Origin: an uncultured Colwellia sp.
Lineage (GTDB): Bacteria > Pseudomonadota > Gammaproteobacteria > Enterobacterales > Alteromonadaceae
Length of the DNA: 55,730 bases
NCBI GenBank assembly: GCA_913058405.1
Contig: CAJXRC010000007.1
Location: 1-55,730, forward strand
Direction: 5' to 3'
A program made the translations under genes and the position numbers. The notes under the pieces are model-generated. The model was not told the origin of the DNA, searched no databases, and saw only the letters and a list, made by a program, of their open reading frames with translations. Below are positions 1 to 8,225 of the stretch, one piece after another (the first letter of the stretch is position 1; the number at the start of each line of letters is the position of its first letter).

Positions 1-1
1 C

Positions 2-220
2 TATTTAGGAATGGGCTTTACTTCATTAGGAATGCTAGGAGAGTTACATGAGAAATTACCTGAACAAGCCATTGGCTTGCTGGCATTAGGTGGTCTTATT
101 TATACACTTGGGGTTTTTTTCTATGTCAAAAAAACAGTGCCATACACCCACGCTATTTGGCACCTTTTTGTTTTAGGGGGAGTAACTTGCCACTTTTTGA
201 TGATTTATTGGTATGTGTAA
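2..220 (+). CDS. Hemolysin III / TrhA family membrane protein, C-terminal part (5' end outside the window)
   Basis: Frame is open from base 2 (YLGMGFTSLGML...); C-terminal motif GGLIYTLGVFFYVKK...HAIWHLFVLGGVTCHF is typical of the family. Confidence 0.85.
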   Translation, partial: YLGMGFTSLGMLGELHEKLPEQAIGLLALGGLIYTLGVFFYVKKTVPYTHAIWHLFVLGGVTCHFLMIYWYV

Positions 221-296
221 TATTCACTAATGCCACATTGCGGACGTTTTTATGAATGAAAAATCGACTTAAAAACAGTCCGCAAAGATACGAAAC

Positions 297-441
297 CGGA
301 CATTAGCCTTGGTTTATCTAACGACATTTGAACCGATACAAATCAGCCCTGCGTTAGATAATAGAATTGTTCTAAATTTAATCAGGAATTTATAAACTCA
401 AAAATTTTAATTTTATTATAAAATACCAAAGCGGACATTAG
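297..441. repeat. Interspersed CGGACATTAG motif (297-306 and 432-441), with a degenerate GCGGAC/GTCCGC palindrome nearby
   Basis: Exact 10-mer CGGACATTAG twice; TGCGGAC (239-245) and GTCCGCA near 280 in inverted orientation. Confidence 0.5.
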
Positions 442-500
442 AACAATATGATTTTGGTATTAAATTCTATGGCGCTTCACGCCCTGAGCCTGAGATCAAG

Positions 501-1757
501 TTAAACTTTATCTGAAAGCAGTGGTGAACCTCTATCTTTTAAAGCGCGTAAGTATTGCGTTTCATTATATGGTTTTCCATCTTGCCAACATTTGTACACA
601 ATCCTTATCCACTTGAATGCTAGTGCTCTTATAGCTGCTTGGTGAGAGCTACCTTTCTCTCTTTGTTGTAGATAATATAAATTAGCCCAATAAGATTTCA
701 GACGTGAATGGGTTGCCCATTCTATAAATGTTTGTCGTAAAAATGTTGAACACTGCCATCGCCAATGAACCCAAGATTTTTGGCCACTTCTTTCTGTTAC
801 AGGTGCTATACCTGCATATTGTTGCACTTCTTTGGCTGATTTAAACCTATCTCTTTGCTCCCCGAATGCTGCAAGTAACCGTGAGGATAGAGCAGCACCA
901 GCGCCAGGTAAACTATTAAAAATAGGGGCGTCAGGCAGCTTATCCATCAATTTTAATATCGACTTATTGTACTGTTGAATACATTTCATTGAATTAACTA
1001 TGCGTTCGATATAGAAAATCACTAGCATGGTATGGCTATCAATTACTGCTTTGTCATCCGTGAGAGGTTTGGCTTTTTTTATCAAAGATACTCTATGGTC
1101 AACTATTGTGGAGTTATGTATACCATGATCGTTGAAGAACTTTACTAAGGTTGATTTGTGGGCTTTTTTAGCTTGCTGAAGGGTTGGCCAGCGAGCAATA
1201 AAGTCACAAAAAATATGCGTATCTTTTTTGCAAAACCATTCATTAGCTTGAGGGTAATACTGTTTGATTGCATTAATCATTTGATTAACCACTCGTTGTT
1301 TATCATCAACTACTTTTCTACGATGCTCCACTAAAAACATGAGCTTACGCATGTTGACACTTTGTTGATTTAAAGGAGGAAAGTGATTTGGGTAACGAAG
1401 CATAAGCTCTAATGCTAACTCAGCATCAGTGGGATCATCTTTAGCTTTACTGGGTTTAAAAGCCGTTCGATATTTTGCAAGGGTCGTTGGATTAATCGGT
1501 ACAATCACAACAAATTCATACCGTTGTAGAGCATACACAATAGGTCCTTTTGTTAACTCAACGGCAACAGCAATTGGTGATCCAAACCTCTTATGAATTC
1601 CTTTAACCCATTTATCTATTTCATTAACATCATGCTTTATTATTGAAAATTCACGTTTACCAGTGGAAGGGTCTTGAACGCAAAGATCATGTTTATCATT
1701 TGCCCAATCAATGCCAACAAATGCTTTGTAGTTTGTCTTAGTCAAGTGTGAGGTCAT
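501..1757 (-). CDS. IS110 family transposase (DEDD + Transposase_20)
   Basis: GIDWANDKHDLCV, VAVELTKGP, KAKDDPTDAELALEL (DEDD residues) and the C-terminal GAGAALSSRLLAAFG / GIAPVTERSG motif. Start moved to ATG at 1757 (MTSHLTK), preceded by AGGAG; the longer ORF to 1808 runs into the leader. Confidence 0.92.
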   Translation of the reverse strand: MTSHLTKTNYKAFVGIDWANDKHDLCVQDPSTGKREFSIIKHDVNEIDKWVKGIHKRFGSPIAVAVELTKGPIVYALQRYEFVVIVPINPTTLAKYRTAFKPSKAKDDPTDAELALELMLRYPNHFPPLNQQSVNMRKLMFLVEHRRKVVDDKQRVVNQMINAIKQYYPQANEWFCKKDTHIFCDFIARWPTLQQAKKAHKSTLVKFFNDHGIHNSTIVDHRVSLIKKAKPLTDDKAVIDSHTMLVIFYIERIVNSMKCIQQYNKSILKLMDKLPDAPIFNSLPGAGAALSSRLLAAFGEQRDRFKSAKEVQQYAGIAPVTERSGQKSWVHWRWQCSTFLRQTFIEWATHSRLKSYWANLYYLQQREKGSSHQAAIRALAFKWIRIVYKCWQDGKPYNETQYLRALKDRGSPLLSDKV

Positions 1758-1932
1758 GCTAATCTCCTGTTTCATTAATACATGCGCTCCCAAACTCTTC
1801 GAAAGCAATATAATGAGCGGTTTTAAGCAAGCCCTGAGTATTCGTTAATGAGTTTGAGACACTCATAATGTCGAAAGCAAAGCGCAAAACATCTAGTGTT
1901 TAGGGGCACGATTCGTACAAAATGAGTGCATG
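1758..1932 (-). ncRNA. Candidate IS110 bridge RNA (leader of the transposase gene)
   Basis: Minus-strand promoter TTGTCT-16-TATAAT (1962-1967/1940-1945) followed by two adjacent stem-loops: stem 1 1922-1928/1860-1866 and stem 2 1850-1858/1789-1797. Short matches to element ends and flanks lie in the loops. Confidence 0.5.
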
Positions 1933-1966
1933 TCTACACATTATAGTATTGACTGTTATGTAGACA
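1931..1966. promoter_or_regulatory. 8-bp inverted repeat TGTCTACA-N20-TGTAGACA overlapping a minus-strand promoter (-10 1940-1945, -35 1962-1967)
   Basis: Read directly; TTGTCT-16 bp-TATAAT on the minus strand. Confidence 0.5.
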
Positions 1967-2091
1967 ATTGAAGTTATAATGGGGCACATAACGATTTATA
2001 AATATAATGAATTTAAAAAAAGTGGCTTAAGATACCTCTTGTTTAATTGACCATTCCAAAGTTAATATTTGGATTGTCACCGTGCATAAAA

Positions 2092-2111
2092 AAGCCCAAA
2101 TAAATGGGCTT
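2092..2111 (-). terminator. Rho-independent terminator of the D-aminoacylase-like gene
   Basis: Minus strand AAGCCCA-TTTATT-TGGGCTT followed by a T run. Confidence 0.75.
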
Positions 2112-2133
2112 AATAATACTTCTTAATTAGCTT

Positions 2134-3912
2134 TTACTGATGAGCTTCTAGGTCATTTGGAGATGGGGGATTTTGCTTTCTTGGTGGAAAGCGAGTAGCT
2201 GGGTATCCATCCATTTCTGAGTGCCATTGATATTTCTTATCCTTTAGGTCAACAATTTCTGGAATATTACATTCACTCATAACCTCATAGCGAATTGGCT
2301 GACCAGCTAAAATAGTAGTGTTTGCTTCTCCATTATCAATCGAAACCTCGCCGCTGACGATCACGTAATTAATTCCTTTGGTATATAAGCCACGTTCACC
2401 AATTTTCATTGTTGCTGCGTCTGCGATAGTTTCAGGATTGAAAATAGTTATATCGGCAATCATCCCAGGCTGCAATCTCCCGCGTTCTTGCATGGGTTTT
2501 AAGCCAGCTAACGATAGGTATTTTGCTGCAACATAGGAGGCATTATTAACGATATCCATTAAAGGGATACCTTGTTCACGAGCTTCCCTAAACACAATAC
2601 CATTTGAGCTGGCGTTTCTAGGATGCCCTCCATAAGCGCTAGCGGGTGCATCTATTGGTAGTAACTCTCCATTCTCATCATAATATGCGATAGCATCACT
2701 CGCAATAACAATATCCTTCATATGCGGCCATTCTTTCAACCATGTTGGGTCACGGACAATAATGAAGATCGGCATTTCAGGTGACTCTCTCTGCATTTTG
2801 AAAAACTCTTCTTCAGACTTAAAAAGTTCTCCTGTCAGTGGATTAAAGATGTGTTTTGTTGGATCTATATTGTTATTTTTGATTTTGTCTGGAAGTAATT
2901 GTGGTGTCGCTATATTAGGATTACCTGTAATTGCAGGATAGTATTCCGCAAAAATAGGCATTCCTTTTTCTTGCAGGCGACGAGTTAGCTCATACGTTTC
3001 CTGCCAATTTTGATTTTGTATATGTGAGACTATCAGCTTTCCATCAAGTGCTACTGCATTTGCAACAACTTCTCTCACTCCTAATGTGTAGTTTGTGGGC
3101 AAACTTTCGGTCGGGCCAAAACGTGTGTGAGCACCAAAATAGCGGTCATGCTTTGCAGCAAGTTTTTGCAGGTCAAATACTTCATAAGTAGGTGTTCCAT
3201 AACCCATATACCCTACAGTAGAGGCTACGGCAATTGCTCCATCGCACATACCTTGCTCAAACATTTTCAAAATCTGTTGGTGTTGTTCTGGATCAGGAAT
3301 ATCAAGCGCCCATGAAGCATGTTCGTCTTGCTGGGCAAGCCCCCTAGCTTTGAGAATATAAGTAGGGTCTGATGTGTCTTCTTCAGATAAACCATCAAGG
3401 ACAACACGACGCACTTCTTCATGGCCAATACCGGAGCCATAATTTACAAAGGCTTTTCCATCGTATTTGTCATAGAACATCTTTGCATTTGAAACACCAG
3501 CTTCAGTATCAAGCAAAGTAGTGATGCCATCATGTGCCATCATCTTTGTATCAAATGGAGAAAATGCGTGGTTATGTGTGTTGATAAAGCCAGGGGCAAC
3601 GACATGACCTTTTACATCAATGACTCGTTTTGCTTTGATTTCCCCCTTTGTTATTAAAACAATACGATTACCCTTGATGCCTACATTTCGCTGTCCATCA
3701 AAGTTACACTCTGGGTCCATTACCCGACCATTAATAATCGCTATATCTATCTCCTCTGTATTTGGAGTCATCTCAAATGAGCAATTGGTATATGGCGAAG
3801 TTCCGATACCTAAATCATTAGCTGCTTTTTCAAGCGGCTTCTCAGTCATCATACAACCTGTAATAGCAAAACTAGCTGCGGCTGCACCTGCTAGTATTTT
3901 TAATTTATTCAC
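2134..3912 (-). CDS. Amidohydrolase, N-acyl-D-amino-acid deacylase-like lipoprotein
   Basis: Lipobox ITGC; IDIAIINGRVMDPE, DVKGHVVAPGFINTHNH metal motif, C-terminal GMIADITIFNPETI. Confidence 0.85.
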   Translation of the reverse strand: MNKLKILAGAAAASFAITGCMMTEKPLEKAANDLGIGTSPYTNCSFEMTPNTEEIDIAIINGRVMDPECNFDGQRNVGIKGNRIVLITKGEIKAKRVIDVKGHVVAPGFINTHNHAFSPFDTKMMAHDGITTLLDTEAGVSNAKMFYDKYDGKAFVNYGSGIGHEEVRRVVLDGLSEEDTSDPTYILKARGLAQQDEHASWALDIPDPEQHQQILKMFEQGMCDGAIAVASTVGYMGYGTPTYEVFDLQKLAAKHDRYFGAHTRFGPTESLPTNYTLGVREVVANAVALDGKLIVSHIQNQNWQETYELTRRLQEKGMPIFAEYYPAITGNPNIATPQLLPDKIKNNNIDPTKHIFNPLTGELFKSEEEFFKMQRESPEMPIFIIVRDPTWLKEWPHMKDIVIASDAIAYYDENGELLPIDAPASAYGGHPRNASSNGIVFREAREQGIPLMDIVNNASYVAAKYLSLAGLKPMQERGRLQPGMIADITIFNPETIADAATMKIGERGLYTKGINYVIVSGEVSIDNGEANTTILAGQPIRYEVMSECNIPEIVDLKDKKYQWHSEMDGYPATRFPPRKQNPPSPNDLEAHQ

Positions 3913-4085
3913 ATTAACGCCCCAATATCATATTTAAAACTAGGATCTTACCTCCACGGATAATATTATTTTTAATAGACTCTCGCAAACTGTCACCTTC
4001 ATAAAAGCATTATTGAACACTGTAATTTTTCATTCACCGTAGAGCTTGTTCAACGTAGACTACGGTGAACTATGCAGTTGGTTCA

Positions 4086-4451
4086 TCAGGCCAATATTGG
4101 CTGAATATTAATTGCAATTATAATCGAAGAAAATAACAAGGTAACCATGGCTGCAATACCATCTTTCCACGTATCAAAACGAAAATGAAAGAAAAGTGCG
4201 CCTATTGATGTCCCTGCAATACTCAATGCACCCGCTAGGCTAATTAGCGGATTTGACGACCACATGGCGATTGCACCAAATAACTCTACAAACCCTACTA
4301 ACATCATCACTTGGCGGTTTAATCCGTAAGAAGTAAAAAACTTTAGCTGTATTTCAAATATCTGTTTTTGCCAACCCGTAACCTTAACCGAGCCAGCTAA
4401 TAAAAAGAATGCGGTTAATAACACCATCAAACCCGTGATAAATATATTCAT
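4086..4451 (-). CDS. DoxX-like family membrane protein
   Basis: Four hydrophobic segments; FFLLAGSVKVTG...MLVGFVELFGAIAM. Start chosen at MNIFITG. Confidence 0.75.
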   Translation of the reverse strand: MNIFITGLMVLLTAFFLLAGSVKVTGWQKQIFEIQLKFFTSYGLNRQVMMLVGFVELFGAIAMWSSNPLISLAGALSIAGTSIGALFFHFRFDTWKDGIAAMVTLLFSSIIIAINIQPILA

Positions 4452-4533
4452 AGTAACTCCAAGAAATGTTGAACTTGATGACATAATAAAGCACCATCAA
4501 CTTTAATTATATTGAAAATGATCGGTAATTATT

Positions 4534-5451
4534 ATGAATGAAATTAATATAGCAAAAGTAGACATCAACCTATTAAGGTCGCTTAAAGCATTATTAATAG
4601 AAAAACATGCAGGTAGAGCGGCAAAAAGATTAAATGTTACACAATCTGCCATGAGCCATACATTGTCTCGATTAAGAGTGGTATTTGATGATCCATTATT
4701 CATTAGAACTTCCAAAGGTTTAGAGCCAACCCCACGCGCACTATTACTCACCGACCGATTATCATTAATACTCAATGAAATAAATGTATTACTTGAACCT
4801 CAGGTATTTCAGCCTGAAAAATTATCTTTTAGATTTAAAATACAAACCCATGATTTTATTTTATCAAGTTACCTAACCCGTGCATTTTCAGCGATTAATA
4901 AAATAGCGCCTAACGTGGTTTTTGACATTAAAAGCATTACGAGCCAGTCTTATGAGCTTTTAGATCAAGGAGATAGCGATATTATTATTGCTGCAGGGTT
5001 GCAGGCCAAAACAAAATTTATACAAACAAGCATGTTAGAGGAAGACATTGTTTGCCTTTTTGATAGCCAACATCCTATTTTAAATGCGTGGAATATCGAA
5101 AATTTATTTAAATATCCGCATATTAAGTTAAGCCTACTAGACGATAAAGATGATCCTATTGCACAATATGGTATTAAGCATAAGCTGCCTGAAAGAACCA
5201 TAGGCGCTTACACCGATTCCTTACATAATCAGTCTATATTGTTAAAAGGTACTAATTTTATTGCTTTCTTACCTCGTGCTTTAGCAGAGCAAGCTTGTTT
5301 GCAATATGGTTTAACGATAAAACCCTGTCCTTTTAATGTGCCCAATATCACTATCAGAGGTATTTGGCACGAAAGAAACCATAATCAACCAGCCCATCAA
5401 TGGTTAAGAACTATGCTACTAAAAAACATTGAAACTAATACCTGTTTATAA
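4534..5451 (+). CDS. LysR family transcriptional regulator
   Basis: N-terminal wHTH: VDINLLRSLKALLIEKHAGRAAKRLNVTQSAMSHTLSRLRVVFDDPLFIRTSKGLEPTPRA. Confidence 0.95.
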   Translation: MNEINIAKVDINLLRSLKALLIEKHAGRAAKRLNVTQSAMSHTLSRLRVVFDDPLFIRTSKGLEPTPRALLLTDRLSLILNEINVLLEPQVFQPEKLSFRFKIQTHDFILSSYLTRAFSAINKIAPNVVFDIKSITSQSYELLDQGDSDIIIAAGLQAKTKFIQTSMLEEDIVCLFDSQHPILNAWNIENLFKYPHIKLSLLDDKDDPIAQYGIKHKLPERTIGAYTDSLHNQSILLKGTNFIAFLPRALAEQACLQYGLTIKPCPFNVPNITIRGIWHERNHNQPAHQWLRTMLLKNIETNTCL

Positions 5452-5499
5452 AATAGGAAAAAATAGCGAATTAAATTCATAGGTCCTCGAAATAGATCT

Positions 5500-5565
5500 T
5501 TATTAACATGTTTGATATGTATTATTAACACGGTTCATATGGGTTATTAATATTTTTCATAACTC
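5500..5565 (+). repeat. Three tandem imperfect 22-bp direct repeats (candidate operator array)
   Basis: TTATTAACATGTTTGATATGTA / TTATTAACACGGTTCATATGGG / TTATTAATATTTTTCATAACTC, contiguous. Confidence 0.75.
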
Positions 5566-5583
5566 GTGTGATCTACCTTTCAC

Positions 5584-5589
5584 TATAAT
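5584..5589 (+). promoter_or_regulatory. Candidate -10 box TATAAT with no good -35; the -35 position abuts repeat 3
   Basis: TTTCACTATAATAACG about 40 bp upstream of the 5628 start codon. Confidence 0.45.
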
Positions 5590-5627
5590 AACGTATTGAT
5601 TCTAAAGTTTAAAACGGACTAAACTTA

Positions 5628-6818
5628 ATGAAACTAAAACTAAAGTATAAAAACCTGATCAGCATTGCGTTATTACTGATACCTATTACCTCTATCGCTG
5701 CAACTGAGTGGGCAGCGGTATCAAATGAAAGCGAATTAGCCAAACTTTTCACTGACACCACAATGGTGGCGACGTTAAAAGACGATGTTACAGCAGAAGC
5801 TAAATATTACGCTGATGGAACTGGTGAACTTAACGCGTGGGGAGATATCTTTAAACGCGAATGGAAAATTGAAAACCAGCAAGCCTGCCTGAAAAAAAAT
5901 AAAACATGGCAATGTTTTAACATTGCTAAGCAAGGTAACCAATACCGAGCAATAGACACTACAACAAACGAGCAAGTTATTTTTACGGTCAACGGACAAA
6001 AAATAAACTCTACTGCCGTTAATAAAACCTCTACCGGCGGTGCAGCAGCGCCTTCTGCTGAAGAATTAGCTAAAACTTTAGCTAACCCCAATACACCTTT
6101 AGCTTCACTGAATTTTAGATTGCAACAACGTCAATTTGAAGGTACTACAGCCAACGCTGATAGCCAGTCGAGTACCACCTTACTCTTCCAACCTTCTATG
6201 CCATTTACGCTAGATAACGGTGATATGGTATTTTTCAGACCTGGTATCCCTTTACTTATCGGGCAACCTGTCTTTGACGGCAGCACGGGTAACTTTGAAA
6301 GTGAAACTGGGCTAGGCGATATTGGTTTTGATATAGCCTATGGCATAACAACGAAAACGGGTTGGGCATTTGCTACCGGTTTAGCGGGAAGTTTACCTAC
6401 CGCAACGGTAGACGGTATGGGTACAGATAAGTTTTCTGTAGGCCCAGAACTACTTGTCGCTAAATTAGGAAAGGATTATGTATTAGGGGCTTATCCTAAT
6501 CATATGTGGGATGTCGCAGGCTCAGGAAATACAGATGTTAGTGTTACCAATGCACAACTGTTTGCTATATGGCTACCGGGTGGTGGCTGGAATGTAGGTT
6601 CAACACCTATTCTTTCTTATGATCACATCAACAAACAAGCAACTATTCCGGTTAATTTAACCGTTGGTAAAACCATAATTTTTGATGGTACACCATGGAA
6701 ATTAGGTGTGGAGTTTAATTACTATGTTGAAAAGTCAGACACTATAGGCGCTACATGGATGATAGGTTTTAACTTGGGTCCAGTCGTTAAAAATGTTGTA
6801 GCGGAATGGCTTCAGTAA
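5628..6818 (+). CDS. Secreted protein: uncharacterised N-terminal domain plus outer-membrane transporter-like beta-rich domain
   Basis: Signal peptide MKLKLKYKNLISIALLLIPITSIAA; C-terminal region resembles MetA-pathway-of-phenol-degradation/transporter barrels (GLGDIGFDIAYGI...GWAFATGLAGSLPT). Confidence 0.6.
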   Translation: MKLKLKYKNLISIALLLIPITSIAATEWAAVSNESELAKLFTDTTMVATLKDDVTAEAKYYADGTGELNAWGDIFKREWKIENQQACLKKNKTWQCFNIAKQGNQYRAIDTTTNEQVIFTVNGQKINSTAVNKTSTGGAAAPSAEELAKTLANPNTPLASLNFRLQQRQFEGTTANADSQSSTTLLFQPSMPFTLDNGDMVFFRPGIPLLIGQPVFDGSTGNFESETGLGDIGFDIAYGITTKTGWAFATGLAGSLPTATVDGMGTDKFSVGPELLVAKLGKDYVLGAYPNHMWDVAGSGNTDVSVTNAQLFAIWLPGGGWNVGSTPILSYDHINKQATIPVNLTVGKTIIFDGTPWKLGVEFNYYVEKSDTIGATWMIGFNLGPVVKNVVAEWLQ

Positions 6819-6839
6819 CAGGGAACTAATAACATTCTT

Positions 6840-8156
6840 ATGAAAACACCTCTTTCTCGGATAAATTTTATAACGTCCTTGAGCATAAGTATTCTTAGCT
6901 TAAGTTTCTTTAGTGTTAGTACCTATGCAAATAAAGAAGAAAGCACTAATGAAGTAAAAGAAAATCAAACCGTTAAACATAAGTCAGGCTATGAAGATAA
7001 AAACCAGCTTGATGGACGTACTTCCGTTGAGTCTGAGCTTGAAGAAGAGGATCGTATTACCGATCCTTTACTTGTTTTTGAATCTTTAGATGGCGCGCTT
7101 AAACCTTGGTTCGATTTTAAAAAATCAGTCAACGATGACCATGGTTTTCGTTTTGGCATTTATTACAATGCCCTTTATCAAAGTGCCAATGAAACTATCA
7201 CAGGTAACGAAGATACTGGCGCGTTAGGTATTATTCGTTTTAATGGCGCTTGGGATATTGTTGGCAGAGGCACTAAAAATATCGGTACTCTTTATTTTAA
7301 TATCGATAATCGCCATAAACTCGGTACTGACATCGCACCGGCAGGTTTAGCGAGCGAAGTCGGTTATGCGGGCATGACCGGCACTTTGTTTTCGGATGTT
7401 GGCACCGTACTGGTCGACTTAAATTATCAGCAACGTATTAACGATTCGCGTGGTGGATTTCTTGTTGGTCGTTTTGATCCTAACGATTATGTTTTTGTAT
7501 CAGGTTACGCTAATCCATGGACTGGTTTTCAAAATGTCGCGGTATTACTTAACCCTTCAGTTGCTTTACCTGATGCAAGTTGGGGTGTCGGTGGTGGTCA
7601 TTGGCTTAGTGATGAATTTTATGCACTAGGAACAATTAACGATGCTAATGGCTTATTAACCGATAATCTAGATTTTTTCTCAGGTGGTGCGGAGTTTTGG
7701 AAATCGTTTGAATTTGGTTGGTCGCCTGATACAAGCAAACGTTACACCCATCAAGTTAATATGTCGTTCTGGCATGTGGATGAACGTGACGGCATCACTT
7801 CTGAAGACAGCTATGGTATAGGTATTTCTGCCAACTGGTTATTCGATAATGGCATCATGCCTATCTTCAGAGCGGGTATATCAAAAGGCGCTTCACCCAT
7901 TTATAACGAAACCGCCACCCTTGGTCTAACTTATCAAATAGAAAGCCGCAGTGATGAATTAGGTATTGCCGTGAACTGGGGCAAGTTACCTTCCGATCAA
8001 TTTAGAAATCAAATCACGACTGAACTATATTATAAATTACAACTAGCACAAAACTTAGCTATTACCCCCAGTATTCAGTTGTTAACTGACCCTGCTTTGA
8101 ATAATGAAACCGATGATGTTGCCATTTTCGGTTTACGTTTGAGGTTTAGCATGTAG
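6840..8156 (+). CDS. Carbohydrate-selective porin, OprB family-like
   Basis: Signal peptide; GFRFGIYYNALYQSA, GTLYFNIDNRHKLGTDIAPAG, GGAEFWKSFEFGWSP; C-terminal ...LRLRFSM. Confidence 0.75.
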   Translation: MKTPLSRINFITSLSISILSLSFFSVSTYANKEESTNEVKENQTVKHKSGYEDKNQLDGRTSVESELEEEDRITDPLLVFESLDGALKPWFDFKKSVNDDHGFRFGIYYNALYQSANETITGNEDTGALGIIRFNGAWDIVGRGTKNIGTLYFNIDNRHKLGTDIAPAGLASEVGYAGMTGTLFSDVGTVLVDLNYQQRINDSRGGFLVGRFDPNDYVFVSGYANPWTGFQNVAVLLNPSVALPDASWGVGGGHWLSDEFYALGTINDANGLLTDNLDFFSGGAEFWKSFEFGWSPDTSKRYTHQVNMSFWHVDERDGITSEDSYGIGISANWLFDNGIMPIFRAGISKGASPIYNETATLGLTYQIESRSDELGIAVNWGKLPSDQFRNQITTELYYKLQLAQNLAITPSIQLLTDPALNNETDDVAIFGLRLRFSM

Positions 8157-8225
8157 AGTTTTTCAATGAGTTAACGTTTTAAAACTAAAATCAATACTTC
8201 ATTAACAATTAACAGGGACATTATC

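Larger units (their letters stand above)
480..1980 (-). mobile_element. IS110-family insertion sequence (boundaries approximate and inferred)
   Basis: Encodes an IS110 DEDD transposase on the minus strand with a ~175-220 nt structured noncoding 5' region; ends inferred from short leader-to-flank matches. Confidence 0.6.

Noticed and set aside
1758-1808. N-terminal extension of the IS110 transposase ORF (MLSKSLGAHVLMKQEIS)
   Set aside because: An ATG at 1757 has a good AGGAG site, IS110 homology starts after it, and the extension overlaps the structured leader.
3127-3937. Plus-strand ORFs 3127..3315 and 3620..3937
   Set aside because: Antisense to the well-supported amidohydrolase; translations show no domain features.
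4503-4775. Minus-strand ORF of 90 aa
   Set aside because: Antisense to the LysR HTH-coding region.
5775-6091. Two minus-strand ORFs inside the 5628-6818 gene
   Set aside because: Antisense shadows; the plus-strand gene has a signal peptide and continuous frame.
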